Counted from the stretch's first letter, positions 1 through 5,007 are shown. The stretch: 6,008 bases of DNA from Microcoleaceae cyanobacterium UBA11344 (GCA_003483675.1 DMYK01000578.1:1-6008), one strand, 5' to 3'. Numbers and translations: made by a program. The notes: a model not told the origin generated them from the letters alone.

Positions 1-204
1 GGTAGAGTCTGGATTGAAGGGTTGCGAACTGACAGTTTGATGTTCGGGCCGCTGCGGACGGCGCAGATGGTAAGCTTGACTGGGATTGTTTTAGGTTTGG
101 GCGGGTTGGCTTGGCTTTATTATTTCGATCGAGCTTTGCCGGATGTTGTTTCCCCTAAATGCGATCGGGCAGATATCACTCAGAAATCGCCTGAAGAGCC
201 ATAA
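1..204 (+). CDS. lgt: Prolipoprotein diacylglyceryl transferase, C-terminal end (5' truncated by window)
   Basis: The reading frame is open from the first base and ends at TAA 202-204, giving the last 67 residues. Lgt is an inner-membrane enzyme that moves diacylglycerol from phosphatidylglycerol onto the lipobox cysteine of prolipoproteins. What is visible is the end of the family signature ([13 protein letters not shown] at the window edge, comparable to the G-R-x-x-x-E-x-x-R segment), then [11 protein letters not shown] leading into a hydrophobic stretch at about residues 28-42 that fits the last transmembrane helix. A short polar tail of about 20 residues follows. The in-frame TTG at 22 is internal and not a start. 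cobM follows on the same strand, a neighbour pair I recall from other cyanobacteria. The stop codon overlaps the T-tract of a terminator that reads on the opposite strand. Identification is confident for the fragment; the catalytic core is outside the window. Confidence 0.9.
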   Translation, partial: GRVWIEGLRTDSLMFGPLRTAQMVSLTGIVLGLGGLAWLYYFDRALPDVVSPKCDRADITQKSPEEP

Positions 205-233
205 AAAAACCCCAGAGAGTAATCTCTAGGGTT
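203..233 (-). terminator. Rho-independent terminator, minus strand
   Basis: On the minus strand, bases 233-223 pair with 218-208 to give an 11-bp stem around the 4-nt loop TTAC, followed by seven Ts (209-203). The stem includes one position (228/213) that is a U-G wobble in minus-strand RNA but an A-C mismatch in plus-strand RNA. On the plus strand the hairpin is followed only by TTC. Both facts say the terminator works for a leftward transcript and not for lgt. The T-tract overlaps the lgt stop codon. Confidence 0.8.
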
Positions 234-292
234 CAAACCAGGGTGCATCTACCAACCCTTACTTCTAGCCGAAAGAGGTGCATCAGGAAAAG
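203..292 (-). ncRNA. Candidate small RNA between lgt and cobM
   Basis: Read on the minus strand, this gap has the build of a trans-acting bacterial sRNA. A 5-bp stem AGGGT/ACCCT (259-255 with 244-240) closes a 10-nt loop TGGTAGATGC. A short linker follows, then an 11-bp terminator hairpin and a T7 run. The octamer GATGCACC occurs twice on this strand (284-277 in the 5' part and 249-242 across the first loop and stem). A possible -10 box TAAATT (304-299) would start the RNA near 292, but I find no good -35 box and no full NtcA site, so the 5' end is uncertain. Part of the RNA or its promoter would overlap the 5' region of cobM on the opposite strand. One known family worth comparing is the cyanobacterial nitrogen-regulated NsiR4; I cannot confirm that from memory. 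A plus-strand leader element for cobM is less likely because of the strand asymmetry of the hairpin. Confidence 0.6.
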
Positions 293-322
293 CAGGCAAA
301 TTTAGCAAATTTTTTAGTAGCA

Positions 323-1102
323 ATGAGTTTAACAGAGGCTGAATCCCTCATGCCAGGGGTATACATTGTGGGTGCAGGGCCGGGCGATCCCGATTTATTG
401 ACTGTTAAGGCTCAAAAATTACTGGCTGCGGCCGATGTGATATTGTTTGCTGATTCCCTAGTACCAGAGCAAATTTTGCAGGGGGTGCGCGCGGATGCTG
501 AAATTATCCAAACTGCCGATAAGACGCTGGAAGAGATTGTACCTTTGATGGTGGAACGAGTGCGCGATCGCAAAAGCGTCGTCCGCCTCCATTCAGGCGA
601 TCCCTGTCTCTACGGAGCTGTCGGCGAACAAATGCAAGCTTTAGCCGCAGCGGGAATTGCTTTTGAGGTAATACCGGGAATTAGTGCTTTCCAACTGGCG
701 GCAGCTAAACTGAAAATTGAGTTGACAGTGCCGGGAATTGTGCAGACAATTATTCTAACCCGAATTAGTGGCAGAACAGAAGTGCCGGAACGGGAAGAAT
801 TGGCGAGTTTAGCTGCTCATCAAGCCAGTTTGTGCTTGTATTTGAGTGCTCGCCATGTCGAACAGGCTCAAGCTAAATTGATGGAACATTACCCATCAGA
901 TTTGCCTGTGGCGATTTGTTATCGGTTGGGCTGGCCGGATGAAAAGATTTTGCTGGTTCCTCTTGACAAAATGGCTGTTGTTACTCGCGAAAATAATTTG
1001 ATTAGAACGACTATGTATGTGATTAGTCCGGCGTTGGGAAAAGAGGTTGAAGGGCGATCGCGTCTTTATCATCCAGAGCACGATCGGCTTTTTCGTCATT
1101 AG
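323..1102 (+). CDS. cobM: Precorrin-4 / cobalt-precorrin-4 C11-methyltransferase
   Basis: This cytoplasmic SAM-dependent enzyme methylates C11 of the corrin ring in cobalamin synthesis (CobM in the aerobic route, CbiF in the anaerobic route). From ATG 323 the protein has 259 residues, normal for the family. The N-terminal tetrapyrrole-methylase signature [20 protein letters not shown] begins near residue 14. [11 protein letters not shown] comes next, then the SAM-site segment [16 protein letters not shown] around residues 88-103, [20 protein letters not shown], the CobM-typical [17 protein letters not shown], and [11 protein letters not shown] near the end. The frame extends up to GTG 278, but that would run into the sRNA region. 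ATG 350 (MPGVYIVG) is an alternative start with AGAGG about 11 nt upstream; I prefer 323 because homologues usually have a few residues before the glycine-rich motif. I see no cobalamin riboswitch upstream. The stop TAG runs directly into a heptamer repeat. The function call is secure; the start is uncertain by 27 bases. Confidence 0.93.
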   Translation: MSLTEAESLMPGVYIVGAGPGDPDLLTVKAQKLLAAADVILFADSLVPEQILQGVRADAEIIQTADKTLEEIVPLMVERVRDRKSVVRLHSGDPCLYGAVGEQMQALAAAGIAFEVIPGISAFQLAAAKLKIELTVPGIVQTIILTRISGRTEVPEREELASLAAHQASLCLYLSARHVEQAQAKLMEHYPSDLPVAICYRLGWPDEKILLVPLDKMAVVTRENNLIRTTMYVISPALGKEVEGRSRLYHPEHDRLFRH

Positions 1103-1136
1103 TTATTGGTTATTGGTTATTGGTTATTGGTTATTT
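1102..1136 (+). repeat. Heptanucleotide tandem repeat (GTTATTG)n
   Basis: Four exact GTTATTG units (1102-1129) are followed by one degenerate unit GTTATTT (1130-1136). The first base of the array is the last base of the cobM stop codon. This is a short tandemly repeated repetitive (STRR) sequence of the type common in filamentous cyanobacteria. A reverse-complement relative lies at 3427-3460. Confidence 0.9.
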
Positions 1137-1206
1137 GTTGCTGCCAATTTCCAATTACCGATTCCCAATTTATAATTATAAATTACCCAATCTAAAATCT
1201 AAAATC
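1137..1206 (+). repeat. Degenerate AT-rich short repeats before the hydrolase gene
   Basis: The rest of this gap consists of degenerate CCAATT-type units (about 1144-1170), an AT-rich stretch TATAATTATAAATTA, and two exact TCTAAAA heptamers (1191-1204). The frame of the downstream gene stays open through all of this back to 1120, but the encoded residues are repeat-derived and unlike protein. I see no convincing promoter or Shine-Dalgarno sequence here. Confidence 0.55.
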
Positions 1207-1209
1207 GAC

Positions 1210-2043
1210 ATGAAAGACTTAACTCGCAGAAAATTTATCATTGTCACCGCATTAAGCGCCGGATTTGCCCTCGCAGTTCATCCTATTGCTGCGGCAGTTA
1301 TTACCACTGATGCTAGCGGTTTAATCGCAGGTGAAGTGAAGATTCCCGTCAAAGACGGGCAAATTCCAGCATATAGAGCAATGCCCGCCACCGGCAGCAA
1401 TTTTCCAGTAGTTTTAGTAATTCAAGAAATCTTCGGAGTTCATGCTCATATTCAAGACATTTGCCGCCGTTTTGCTAAATTAGGTTATTTAGCGATCGCC
1501 CCTGAGATGTTTTCCCGTCAAGGCGATGTTTCTAAAATCACCGACATTCAAGAAATTATCAGCAAAGTAGTTTCTAAAGTGCCCGATGCTCAAGTTATGT
1601 CCGATTTAGATGCTACGGTAGATTGGGCGCAAAAGTCAGGAAAAGGCAATATTAATAAGTTGGGAATTACAGGATTTTGCTGGGGAGGCAGAATTGTTTG
1701 GCTGTACGCAGCCCACAACCCGAAAGTTAAAGCGGGAGTGGCTTGGTACGGGCGTTTAGTTGGCGATTCTACGGCTTTGACTCCCAAAGGCGCGATCGAC
1801 CTTGCACCAACTTTCAAAGTGCCTGTATTGGGGCTTTACGGTGGCAAAGACGAGTCAATTCCCAACGATACAGTCGAGAAAATGCGGCAAGTTCTTAAAA
1901 CTGGAAGTAGCGGTTCCGAAATTGTGCTTTATCCAGATACACCGCACGGCTTTTACGCCGACTATCGCCCCAGTTATCGGGAAAAAGAAGCTAAGGATGG
2001 TTGGAAGCGGCTGCAAGATTGGTTTAAGAAGTATGGGGTTTGA
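1210..2043 (+). CDS. Dienelactone hydrolase family protein with Tat signal peptide
   Basis: The predicted product is a 277-residue alpha/beta hydrolase of the dienelactone hydrolase (carboxymethylenebutenolidase) family. The start at ATG 1210 gives an N-terminus with a twin-arginine motif, TRRKFI (residues 5-10), then a hydrophobic stretch and an AAA region near 27-29. This predicts Tat export of a folded enzyme. The mature domain shows [17 protein letters not shown] (65-81), the nucleophile elbow [10 protein letters not shown] with Cys157, GGKDESIP with Asp214, and TPHGFY with His246: the Cys-Asp-His triad of the family in the right order. The conserved Glu of QEIFG (73) is also present. Dienelactone hydrolases cleave a lactone in chlorocatechol breakdown, but cyanobacterial members have unknown natural substrates. 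The longer frame from 1120 is rejected because it would bury the Tat signal under repeat-encoded residues. No good Shine-Dalgarno sequence precedes the start. The neighbours give no pathway clue. Confidence 0.9.
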   Translation: MKDLTRRKFIIVTALSAGFALAVHPIAAAVITTDASGLIAGEVKIPVKDGQIPAYRAMPATGSNFPVVLVIQEIFGVHAHIQDICRRFAKLGYLAIAPEMFSRQGDVSKITDIQEIISKVVSKVPDAQVMSDLDATVDWAQKSGKGNINKLGITGFCWGGRIVWLYAAHNPKVKAGVAWYGRLVGDSTALTPKGAIDLAPTFKVPVLGLYGGKDESIPNDTVEKMRQVLKTGSSGSEIVLYPDTPHGFYADYRPSYREKEAKDGWKRLQDWFKKYGV

Positions 2044-2052
2044 TTAACGAAC

Positions 2053-2076
2053 CGCGAAGACGCGAAGATCGCGAAG
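2053..2076 (+). repeat. Short tandem repeat CGCGAAG x3
   Basis: Three CGCGAAG units lie at 2053-2059, 2061-2067 and 2070-2076, separated by A and AT. They begin nine bases after the hydrolase stop codon. The purine-rich run that follows (to about 2096) and a 12-bp perfect palindrome GGCAATATTGCC at 2097-2108 complete the non-coding stretch. The palindrome has no T-run after it, so it is not a clear terminator. Confidence 0.7.
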
Positions 2077-2192
2077 TTAAAGAAAGAGGAGAAAAAGGCA
2101 ATATTGCCGATCGCCCTTAAGGCAGTTGGGTTTGTGGGCCCTCCAAAAGGTAAACTGGGCGGTGTAGAGTTATCGATCGAACAGGTAAGCCC

Positions 2193-2675
2193 GTGCTAGA
2201 CGAACAAGCGAAAAAGACCATCCTCCGCAAAATCCCTCATGGACTATACATCTGCGGTGTCAAAGACGGCGAGGAAGTCAACGGCTTCACCGCTAGCTGG
2301 GTGATGCAATCTTCCTTTACCCCTCCCTTAGTCGTCAACTGCGTTAAGCAAGACTCCAAGTCTCACGCGATGATTAAAGCTAGCGGTGTCTTTGCTTTGA
2401 GTTTCCTGGAAGCGGGACAAAAAGAGTTAGCTATGAAATTCTTTAAACAGCAGCGGCGCGTCGGCGATAAATTTGAGGATGTAGAATTTTATACCGGGCC
2501 TGAAACTGGCTGTCCGATTATTTCGGACACTTTGGGTTACGTGGAGTGCAACGTTGTTGGTGCTGTGGAACACGGGGATCACACGGTGTATGTCGGCGAA
2601 GTTGTTGGTGCCGGCATTCACCGGGAGGGCGAGCCCTTGCTGCTAGAAAGCACTGGCTGGAATTACGGCGGCTAG
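2193..2675 (+). CDS. Flavin reductase-domain (FMN-binding) protein
   Basis: The product is a 160-residue soluble protein of the flavin reductase-like family, the FMN-binding split-barrel fold also found at the C-terminus of cyanobacterial diflavin flavoproteins. Such proteins bind FMN and pass electrons from NAD(P)H to flavin or to oxygen-linked acceptors. The segment IPHGLYICG (14-22), the core NGFTASWVMQSSFTPPLVV (30-48), the SHAMIKASGVFALSFL stretch (57-72) and the late motif GDHTVYVGEV (128-137) match the family in order and spacing. The C-terminus LLLESTGWNYGG is typical of the short stand-alone cyanobacterial version. The start is GTG 2193: it gives MLDEQAKKTILRKIP, as in homologues I recall, and an AGG lies 7 nt upstream. 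A 28-bp palindrome lies four bases after the stop. The physiological partner is unknown and nothing next to it suggests one. Confidence 0.9.
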   Translation: MLDEQAKKTILRKIPHGLYICGVKDGEEVNGFTASWVMQSSFTPPLVVNCVKQDSKSHAMIKASGVFALSFLEAGQKELAMKFFKQQRRVGDKFEDVEFYTGPETGCPIISDTLGYVECNVVGAVEHGDHTVYVGEVVGAGIHREGEPLLLESTGWNYGG

Positions 2676-2679
2676 AACG

Positions 2680-2707
2680 TTGGCAATTGGCAATTGCCAA
2701 TTGCCAA
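2680..2707. repeat. 28-bp perfect palindrome after the flavin reductase gene
   Basis: The palindrome is centred between 2693 and 2694 and built from TTGGCAA/TTGCCAA units. As RNA it folds into a 12-bp stem with an AATT loop, starting four bases after a stop codon. The following sequence is T-rich (TTGTTAGTTGTTAATTG) but has no continuous T-run, so terminator function is possible but not clear. It lies in a convergent gap and could serve either strand. Confidence 0.7.
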
Positions 2708-2737
2708 TTGTTAGTTGTTAATTGTTAGTTGTGAATG

Positions 2738-2867
2738 GTTAATTGCTAATTCAGGACGCATAAATACCAAAGAAACCGGGTTGTTCACGACCGTCAAAGG
2801 CTCAAATCCAGTATTTCGGTAAAAAAAACCCGGTTTCTGCGTCCAGGACTATAGTTAATTGCTAATT
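2738..2867. mobile_element. MITE-like inverted-repeat element flanked by 14-bp direct repeats
   Basis: The inverted repeat spans 2754-2844. GGACGC (2754-2759) pairs with GCGTCC (2839-2844), and AGAAACCGGG (2771-2780) pairs with CCCGGTTTCT (2829-2838). The left arm is interrupted by an 11-nt insert (2760-2770), and a 48-nt centre holds an A7 run. The whole is bracketed by two exact copies of GTTAATTGCTAATT, at 2738-2751 and 2854-2867. There is no coding capacity. The layout suggests insertion of a small non-autonomous element, or recombination, within an older heptamer array, since the flanks are themselves two degenerate heptamers. The right flank overlaps the stop codon of the minus-strand peptidase gene. 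Confidence 0.5.
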
Positions 2868-3370
2868 GTTAGGCGATTGACAATAGATAAAAAATCGGCG
2901 ATAATTTTATCCGCATTTTCTACTGTTAAAATTGGGACGTGTACGAAAATACATTTGGTGCTAAGTTGAGCATCGGCAAGGTGTTTTAAAACTGCATAAT
3001 AAAGGGCTTCGCAAACAAATTTTCCGGCATTATGACTAATTTGGGTTGTGGGTAAATCAGTCATTAGATCTTCGAGATTAACGGCTGTTTTGAGAATGTC
3101 GCTATTGCAGCAAGCACAAGATTCTAAGGTTAATTTTTGTCGATTTTCTGCCATACCGCAGCAGATGATGGTGTCTGGTTGGATTTTGTTGATTTGGGCG
3201 ATCGCTAAAATCGGCGCTTCCTGGAAATCTACTGGTAGTTTCCTCAAGAAAGTCAGGGAGTAAGGCAAAGATTTGATCTGGGAAATTCTGGCTAATAAGT
3301 CGTCAGAAGAGTTGGATTTTTGATGGGGTTGCCAAGTGTCGAAGGATGTTAGCAGGATTTTGTTAGTCAT
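2855..3370 (-). CDS. Pyroglutamyl-peptidase I-like cysteine peptidase (family C15), short form
   Basis: The product is a 171-residue cytoplasmic protein resembling pyroglutamyl peptidase I, which removes N-terminal pyroglutamate from peptides. The N-terminus ILLTSFDTW matches the family's ILLTGFEPF. The candidate triad is Glu83 (LTLES), Cys120 (AGKFVCEA) and His144 (FVHVP), each in a recognisable motif. The Cys-to-His spacing of 24 equals that of classical enzymes (144 to 168, from memory), while Glu to Cys is 37 instead of about 63, so a segment is missing between them. The position of the family's second aromatic residue carries Trp13. The start is ATG at 3370-3368; the frame runs on to 3439 but would then encode heptamer repeats (CPRPKAQGPRPN). 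The last residues, LTISN, and the stop are encoded by repeat DNA at 2855-2871. It is transcribed against its neighbours and convergent with the flavin reductase gene. Family membership is likely; pyroglutamate activity is uncertain because of the shortening. Confidence 0.78.
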   Translation of the reverse strand: MTNKILLTSFDTWQPHQKSNSSDDLLARISQIKSLPYSLTFLRKLPVDFQEAPILAIAQINKIQPDTIICCGMAENRQKLTLESCACCNSDILKTAVNLEDLMTDLPTTQISHNAGKFVCEALYYAVLKHLADAQLSTKCIFVHVPILTVENADKIIADFLSIVNRLTISN

Positions 3371-3383
3371 AAATGATTGGGAA

Positions 3384-3418
3384 TTGGGCCTTGGGCCTTG
3401 GGCCTTGGGCCTTGGGCA
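3384..3418 (+). repeat. Heptanucleotide tandem repeat (TTGGGCC)n
   Basis: Four exact TTGGGCC units (3384-3411) are followed by TTGGGCA (3412-3418). The array sits 13 bases upstream of the minus-strand peptidase start, where its promoter or leader should be. It is a GC-rich STRR, unlike the AT-rich array next to it. Confidence 0.92.
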
Positions 3419-3426
3419 TTGGAAGT

Positions 3427-3461
3427 AACAAATAACCAATCACAAATAACCAATAACAACT
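3427..3461 (+). repeat. 14-nt tandem repeat (ACAAATAACCAAT type)
   Basis: Two 14-nt units, 3427-3440 and 3441-3454, differ only at the first base. Each consists of two related heptamers, and a further partial unit AACAACT follows. Sixteen bases at 3442-3457 are the exact reverse complement of 1123-1138, so this is the same STRR family in the opposite orientation. Confidence 0.85.
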
Positions 3462-3467
3462 GACTAA

Positions 3468-3496
3468 TTGTATGCAAGAATAGTTCTATTAATAAT
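3468..3496 (+). promoter_or_regulatory. Possible hisH promoter
   Basis: A weak -35 box TTGTAT (3468-3473) and a -10 box AATAAT (3491-3496, five of six to consensus) are 17 bp apart. Transcription would start near 3503, leaving a very short leader. A GTA-N8-TAG sequence at 3470-3483 resembles an NtcA site in five of six bases but is badly placed relative to this -10 box. Base composition alone could produce such matches. Confidence 0.3.
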
Positions 3497-3513
3497 ACAA
3501 GGCAAGTAAGTCA

Positions 3514-4146
3514 ATGTCTGTCATTGCAGTAGTAGACTATGACATGGGCAATCTGCACTCGGTCTGTAAAGGCTTGGAAAATGTGGGTGCAGTGCCAAAA
3601 ATTACGGATTCTCCTGCTATAATAGAGCAGGCTGATGCGGTGGTTTTGCCGGGAGTGGGTTCGTTTGACCCGGCGATGCAGCATTTACGATCGCGCAATT
3701 TGATAGAACCGATTAAAAGTGCGATCGCCTCTGGAAAACCTTTTTTAGGCATCTGTTTGGGTTTGCAAATCCTGTTTGAAAGTTCCGAAGAAGGTACGGA
3801 ACCGGGATTGGGAATTATTAAAGGTACTGTACGCAGGTTTCGATCGGAACCTGGGTTAACAATTCCGCACATGGGATGGAATCAATTGGAATTTACTCAG
3901 GATTTGCCGCTGTGGCAAAATTTACCTGCTGAACCTTGGGTTTATTTTGTGCATTCTTATTATGTCGATCCGGTTGATTTGGAAGTGCGATCGGCAATGG
4001 TGACTCACGGTAGCCAAAATGTGACGGCGGCGATCGCTAAAGATAATTTGATGGCTGTACAATTTCACCCGGAAAAGTCTTCGAGTACGGGATTGCAAAT
4101 GCTGTCAAATTTTGTGATGCAGGTTAGGGAAAAAGTAGTTGCTTAA
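3514..4146 (+). CDS. hisH: Imidazole glycerol phosphate synthase, glutamine amidotransferase subunit
   Basis: HisH hydrolyses glutamine and channels ammonia to HisF, which makes imidazole glycerol phosphate and AICAR in histidine synthesis. The 210-residue length is standard. It is a class I glutamine amidotransferase: VVDYDMGNLHSVCKGLE at the N-terminus, the oxyanion-strand motif PGVGSFDPAM (46-55), the nucleophile elbow GKPFLGICLGLQ with Cys81, the HisH-typical PHMGWNQLEF (118-127), YFVHSYYV (144-151), and VQFHPEKSS with His185 and Glu187. All three catalytic residues are present, so it should be active. The start ATG 3514 gives the expected MSVIAVVDYD; an AAGG lies about 11 nt upstream. 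hisF is not in the window, consistent with the scattered his genes of cyanobacteria. rsmD lies downstream on the same strand, but a 144-nt repeat-filled gap separates them, so co-transcription is uncertain. Confidence 0.96.
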   Translation: MSVIAVVDYDMGNLHSVCKGLENVGAVPKITDSPAIIEQADAVVLPGVGSFDPAMQHLRSRNLIEPIKSAIASGKPFLGICLGLQILFESSEEGTEPGLGIIKGTVRRFRSEPGLTIPHMGWNQLEFTQDLPLWQNLPAEPWVYFVHSYYVDPVDLEVRSAMVTHGSQNVTAAIAKDNLMAVQFHPEKSSSTGLQMLSNFVMQVREKVVA

Positions 4147-4152
4147 GAAATT

Positions 4153-4218
4153 AGGAGACGGCATTGCCGTTTCCCTACATGATTATTTTGGGGTAGGGAA
4201 ACGGCATTGCCGTGTCCT
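4153..4218. repeat. Large inverted repeat, 26-nt arms, between hisH and rsmD
   Basis: The arms 4153-4178 and 4193-4218 are complementary at 24 of 26 positions (mismatches 4157/4214 and 4164/4207) around a 14-nt AT-rich centre. Each arm also carries its own near-palindrome ACGGCATTGCCGT (4158-4170 and 4201-4213), identical in both arms. The element starts six bases after the hisH stop. It has no T-run after it, so it is not a standard terminator. It looks like a dispersed cyanobacterial repeat or a very small MITE; I see no clear target duplication. It may stabilise the hisH mRNA 3' end. Confidence 0.75.
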
Positions 4219-4227
4219 CGATTACTC

Positions 4228-4258
4228 ACATCCGTTACATCCGTTACATCCGTTACAT
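4228..4258 (+). repeat. 9-nt tandem repeat (ACATCCGTT)x3
   Basis: Three exact ACATCCGTT units fill 4228-4254, followed by a partial unit ACAT and, after AA, another TCCGTT. The array follows the large inverted repeat directly and lies 32 bases before the rsmD start. Confidence 0.92.
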
Positions 4259-4290
4259 AATCCGTTGCCGAACTTCCTTTTTCTAATTAA

Positions 4291-4833
4291 ATGAGCCTGA
4301 GAATCTGTGGAAACCGCCAAATAAAAACCCTGCCGGGGCTCGCAACTCGCCCCACACCTGCGCGAGTCAGAGAAGCTTTATTTAATATTTGGCAAGGGAC
4401 GATCGCAAATTGTAGATGGCTTGACATTTGTACCGGTAGCGGCTCGATGGGTGCAGAAGCTTTGTGTCGCGGGGCTGCGAGTGTTACTGGGATTGAACAG
4501 TCGGCGAAAGCTTGTGCAATTATTCACCAAAACTGGCTGCAAGTGGCAAACTCGTCTCAGGAATTCAAAATATTGCGGGGAAATGCGATCGCCAAATTGG
4601 CCTCGTTATCGCCACAGCAGTTCGATCGCATTTACTTCGATCCGCCCTACGCCAGCGACTTGTACGAGCCTGTGTTAAACGCGATCGCCAGCCAAGAAAT
4701 GTTAGCACCCAATGGCGAAATCGCGATCGAACACAGTCGCAGTCGATCAATACAACCTACTCCCGGCTTAGAAATCACTAGGCAAAAAGTATACGGCAAT
4801 ACAGCCTTAACCTTCTACACTCGCAGTTGTTGA
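4291..4833 (+). CDS. rsmD: 16S rRNA (guanine(966)-N(2))-methyltransferase
   Basis: RsmD uses SAM to methylate N2 of G966 (E. coli numbering) of 16S rRNA during assembly of the small ribosomal subunit. The 180-residue protein has the family's N-terminal SLRICGNRQIKTLPG and the strong signature RPTPARVREALFNIW (20-34). SAM-binding motif I reads LDICTGSGSMGAEALCRGA (44-62), and the catalytic N-methyltransferase motif DPPY is at 117-120 in FDRIYFDPPY. The C-terminal half, with EIAIEHSRS (near 142-150) and a YGNTALTFY ending, also fits. Motif I carries ICTGSGSMG where many bacterial RsmD proteins have LFAGSGALG; the key glycines remain, so activity is expected. ATG 4291 is the only reasonable start, but no Shine-Dalgarno sequence precedes it. 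It lies downstream of hisH after a gap occupied by the inverted repeat and the 9-nt array. Three HIP1-like sites lie inside the gene (two exact). Confidence 0.94.
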   Translation: MSLRICGNRQIKTLPGLATRPTPARVREALFNIWQGTIANCRWLDICTGSGSMGAEALCRGAASVTGIEQSAKACAIIHQNWLQVANSSQEFKILRGNAIAKLASLSPQQFDRIYFDPPYASDLYEPVLNAIASQEMLAPNGEIAIEHSRSRSIQPTPGLEITRQKVYGNTALTFYTRSC

Positions 4834-4911
4834 CCAATTCAAAAGGTCGTTGTTGCTCGCGCGACACCGCCGACTGCAACTAAACTGGTATCCTAGAATC
4901 GGCCCAGCCAC

Positions 4912-4939
4912 CTGAAAGTTTAATTAAATGGCGTATATT
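4912..4939 (+). promoter_or_regulatory. Possible glmM promoter
   Basis: CTGAAA (4912-4917) and TATATT (4934-4939, five of six to the -10 consensus) are 16 bp apart. Transcription would begin near 4946 and give glmM a leader of about 144 nt. The -35 box is weak, and other AT-rich -10 matches exist nearby. Confidence 0.35.
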
Positions 4940-4957
4940 CACAAATAATCTAACTTT

Positions 4958-4982
4958 TGTCAGGGTACTCTTAAGTGTCAGG
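4958..4982 (+). promoter_or_regulatory. Direct repeat TGTCAGG, possible operator or leader element
   Basis: TGTCAGG occurs at 4958-4964 and again at 4976-4982, 18 bp apart, in the glmM leader. The context matches further (TTGTCAGGGT and GTGTCAGGTT). A spacing near two helical turns fits a dimeric regulator on one face of the DNA, but the copies may also be chance. No known regulator is assigned. Confidence 0.25.
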
Positions 4983-5007
4983 TTGCTAGAGTAATCCCAG
5001 AAATAAA

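Noticed and set aside
228..256. GGTTCAAACC followed by ACCA, resembling a tRNA T-arm and 3' end
   Set aside because: The flanking bases do not pair as a 5-bp T-stem and no acceptor, D or anticodon arms can be drawn around it.
278..322. GTG 278 as cobM start, adding 15 residues
   Set aside because: The added residues do not look conserved, the region belongs to the sRNA/promoter area, and ATG 323 or 350 fits family length better.
205..322. Cobalamin riboswitch before cobM
   Set aside because: No B12-box-like sequence is visible and the only strong structure favours the opposite strand.
1120..1209. N-terminal extension of the hydrolase frame
   Set aside because: It is encoded by heptamer and AT-rich repeats and would place 30 residues before a clear Tat signal peptide.
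2821..2844. Intrinsic terminator for the minus-strand peptidase gene at the T7 run
   Set aside because: On the minus strand no stable hairpin precedes the T-run; the pairing arm lies after it.
3371..3439. N-terminal extension of the peptidase frame on the minus strand
   Set aside because: The residues come from the TTGGGCC array; the family motif starts right after ATG 3370.
3384..3461. CRISPR array
   Set aside because: The units are directly adjacent 7- or 14-mers with no spacers.
3470..3483. NtcA site GTA-N8-TAG upstream of hisH
   Set aside because: One base deviates from the palindrome and no -10 box lies at the expected distance downstream before the start codon.
4834..4890. Terminator after rsmD
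   Set aside because: Only 4- to 5-bp complementary stretches (GTCG/CGAC, GTTGC/GCAAC) are present and no T-run follows.
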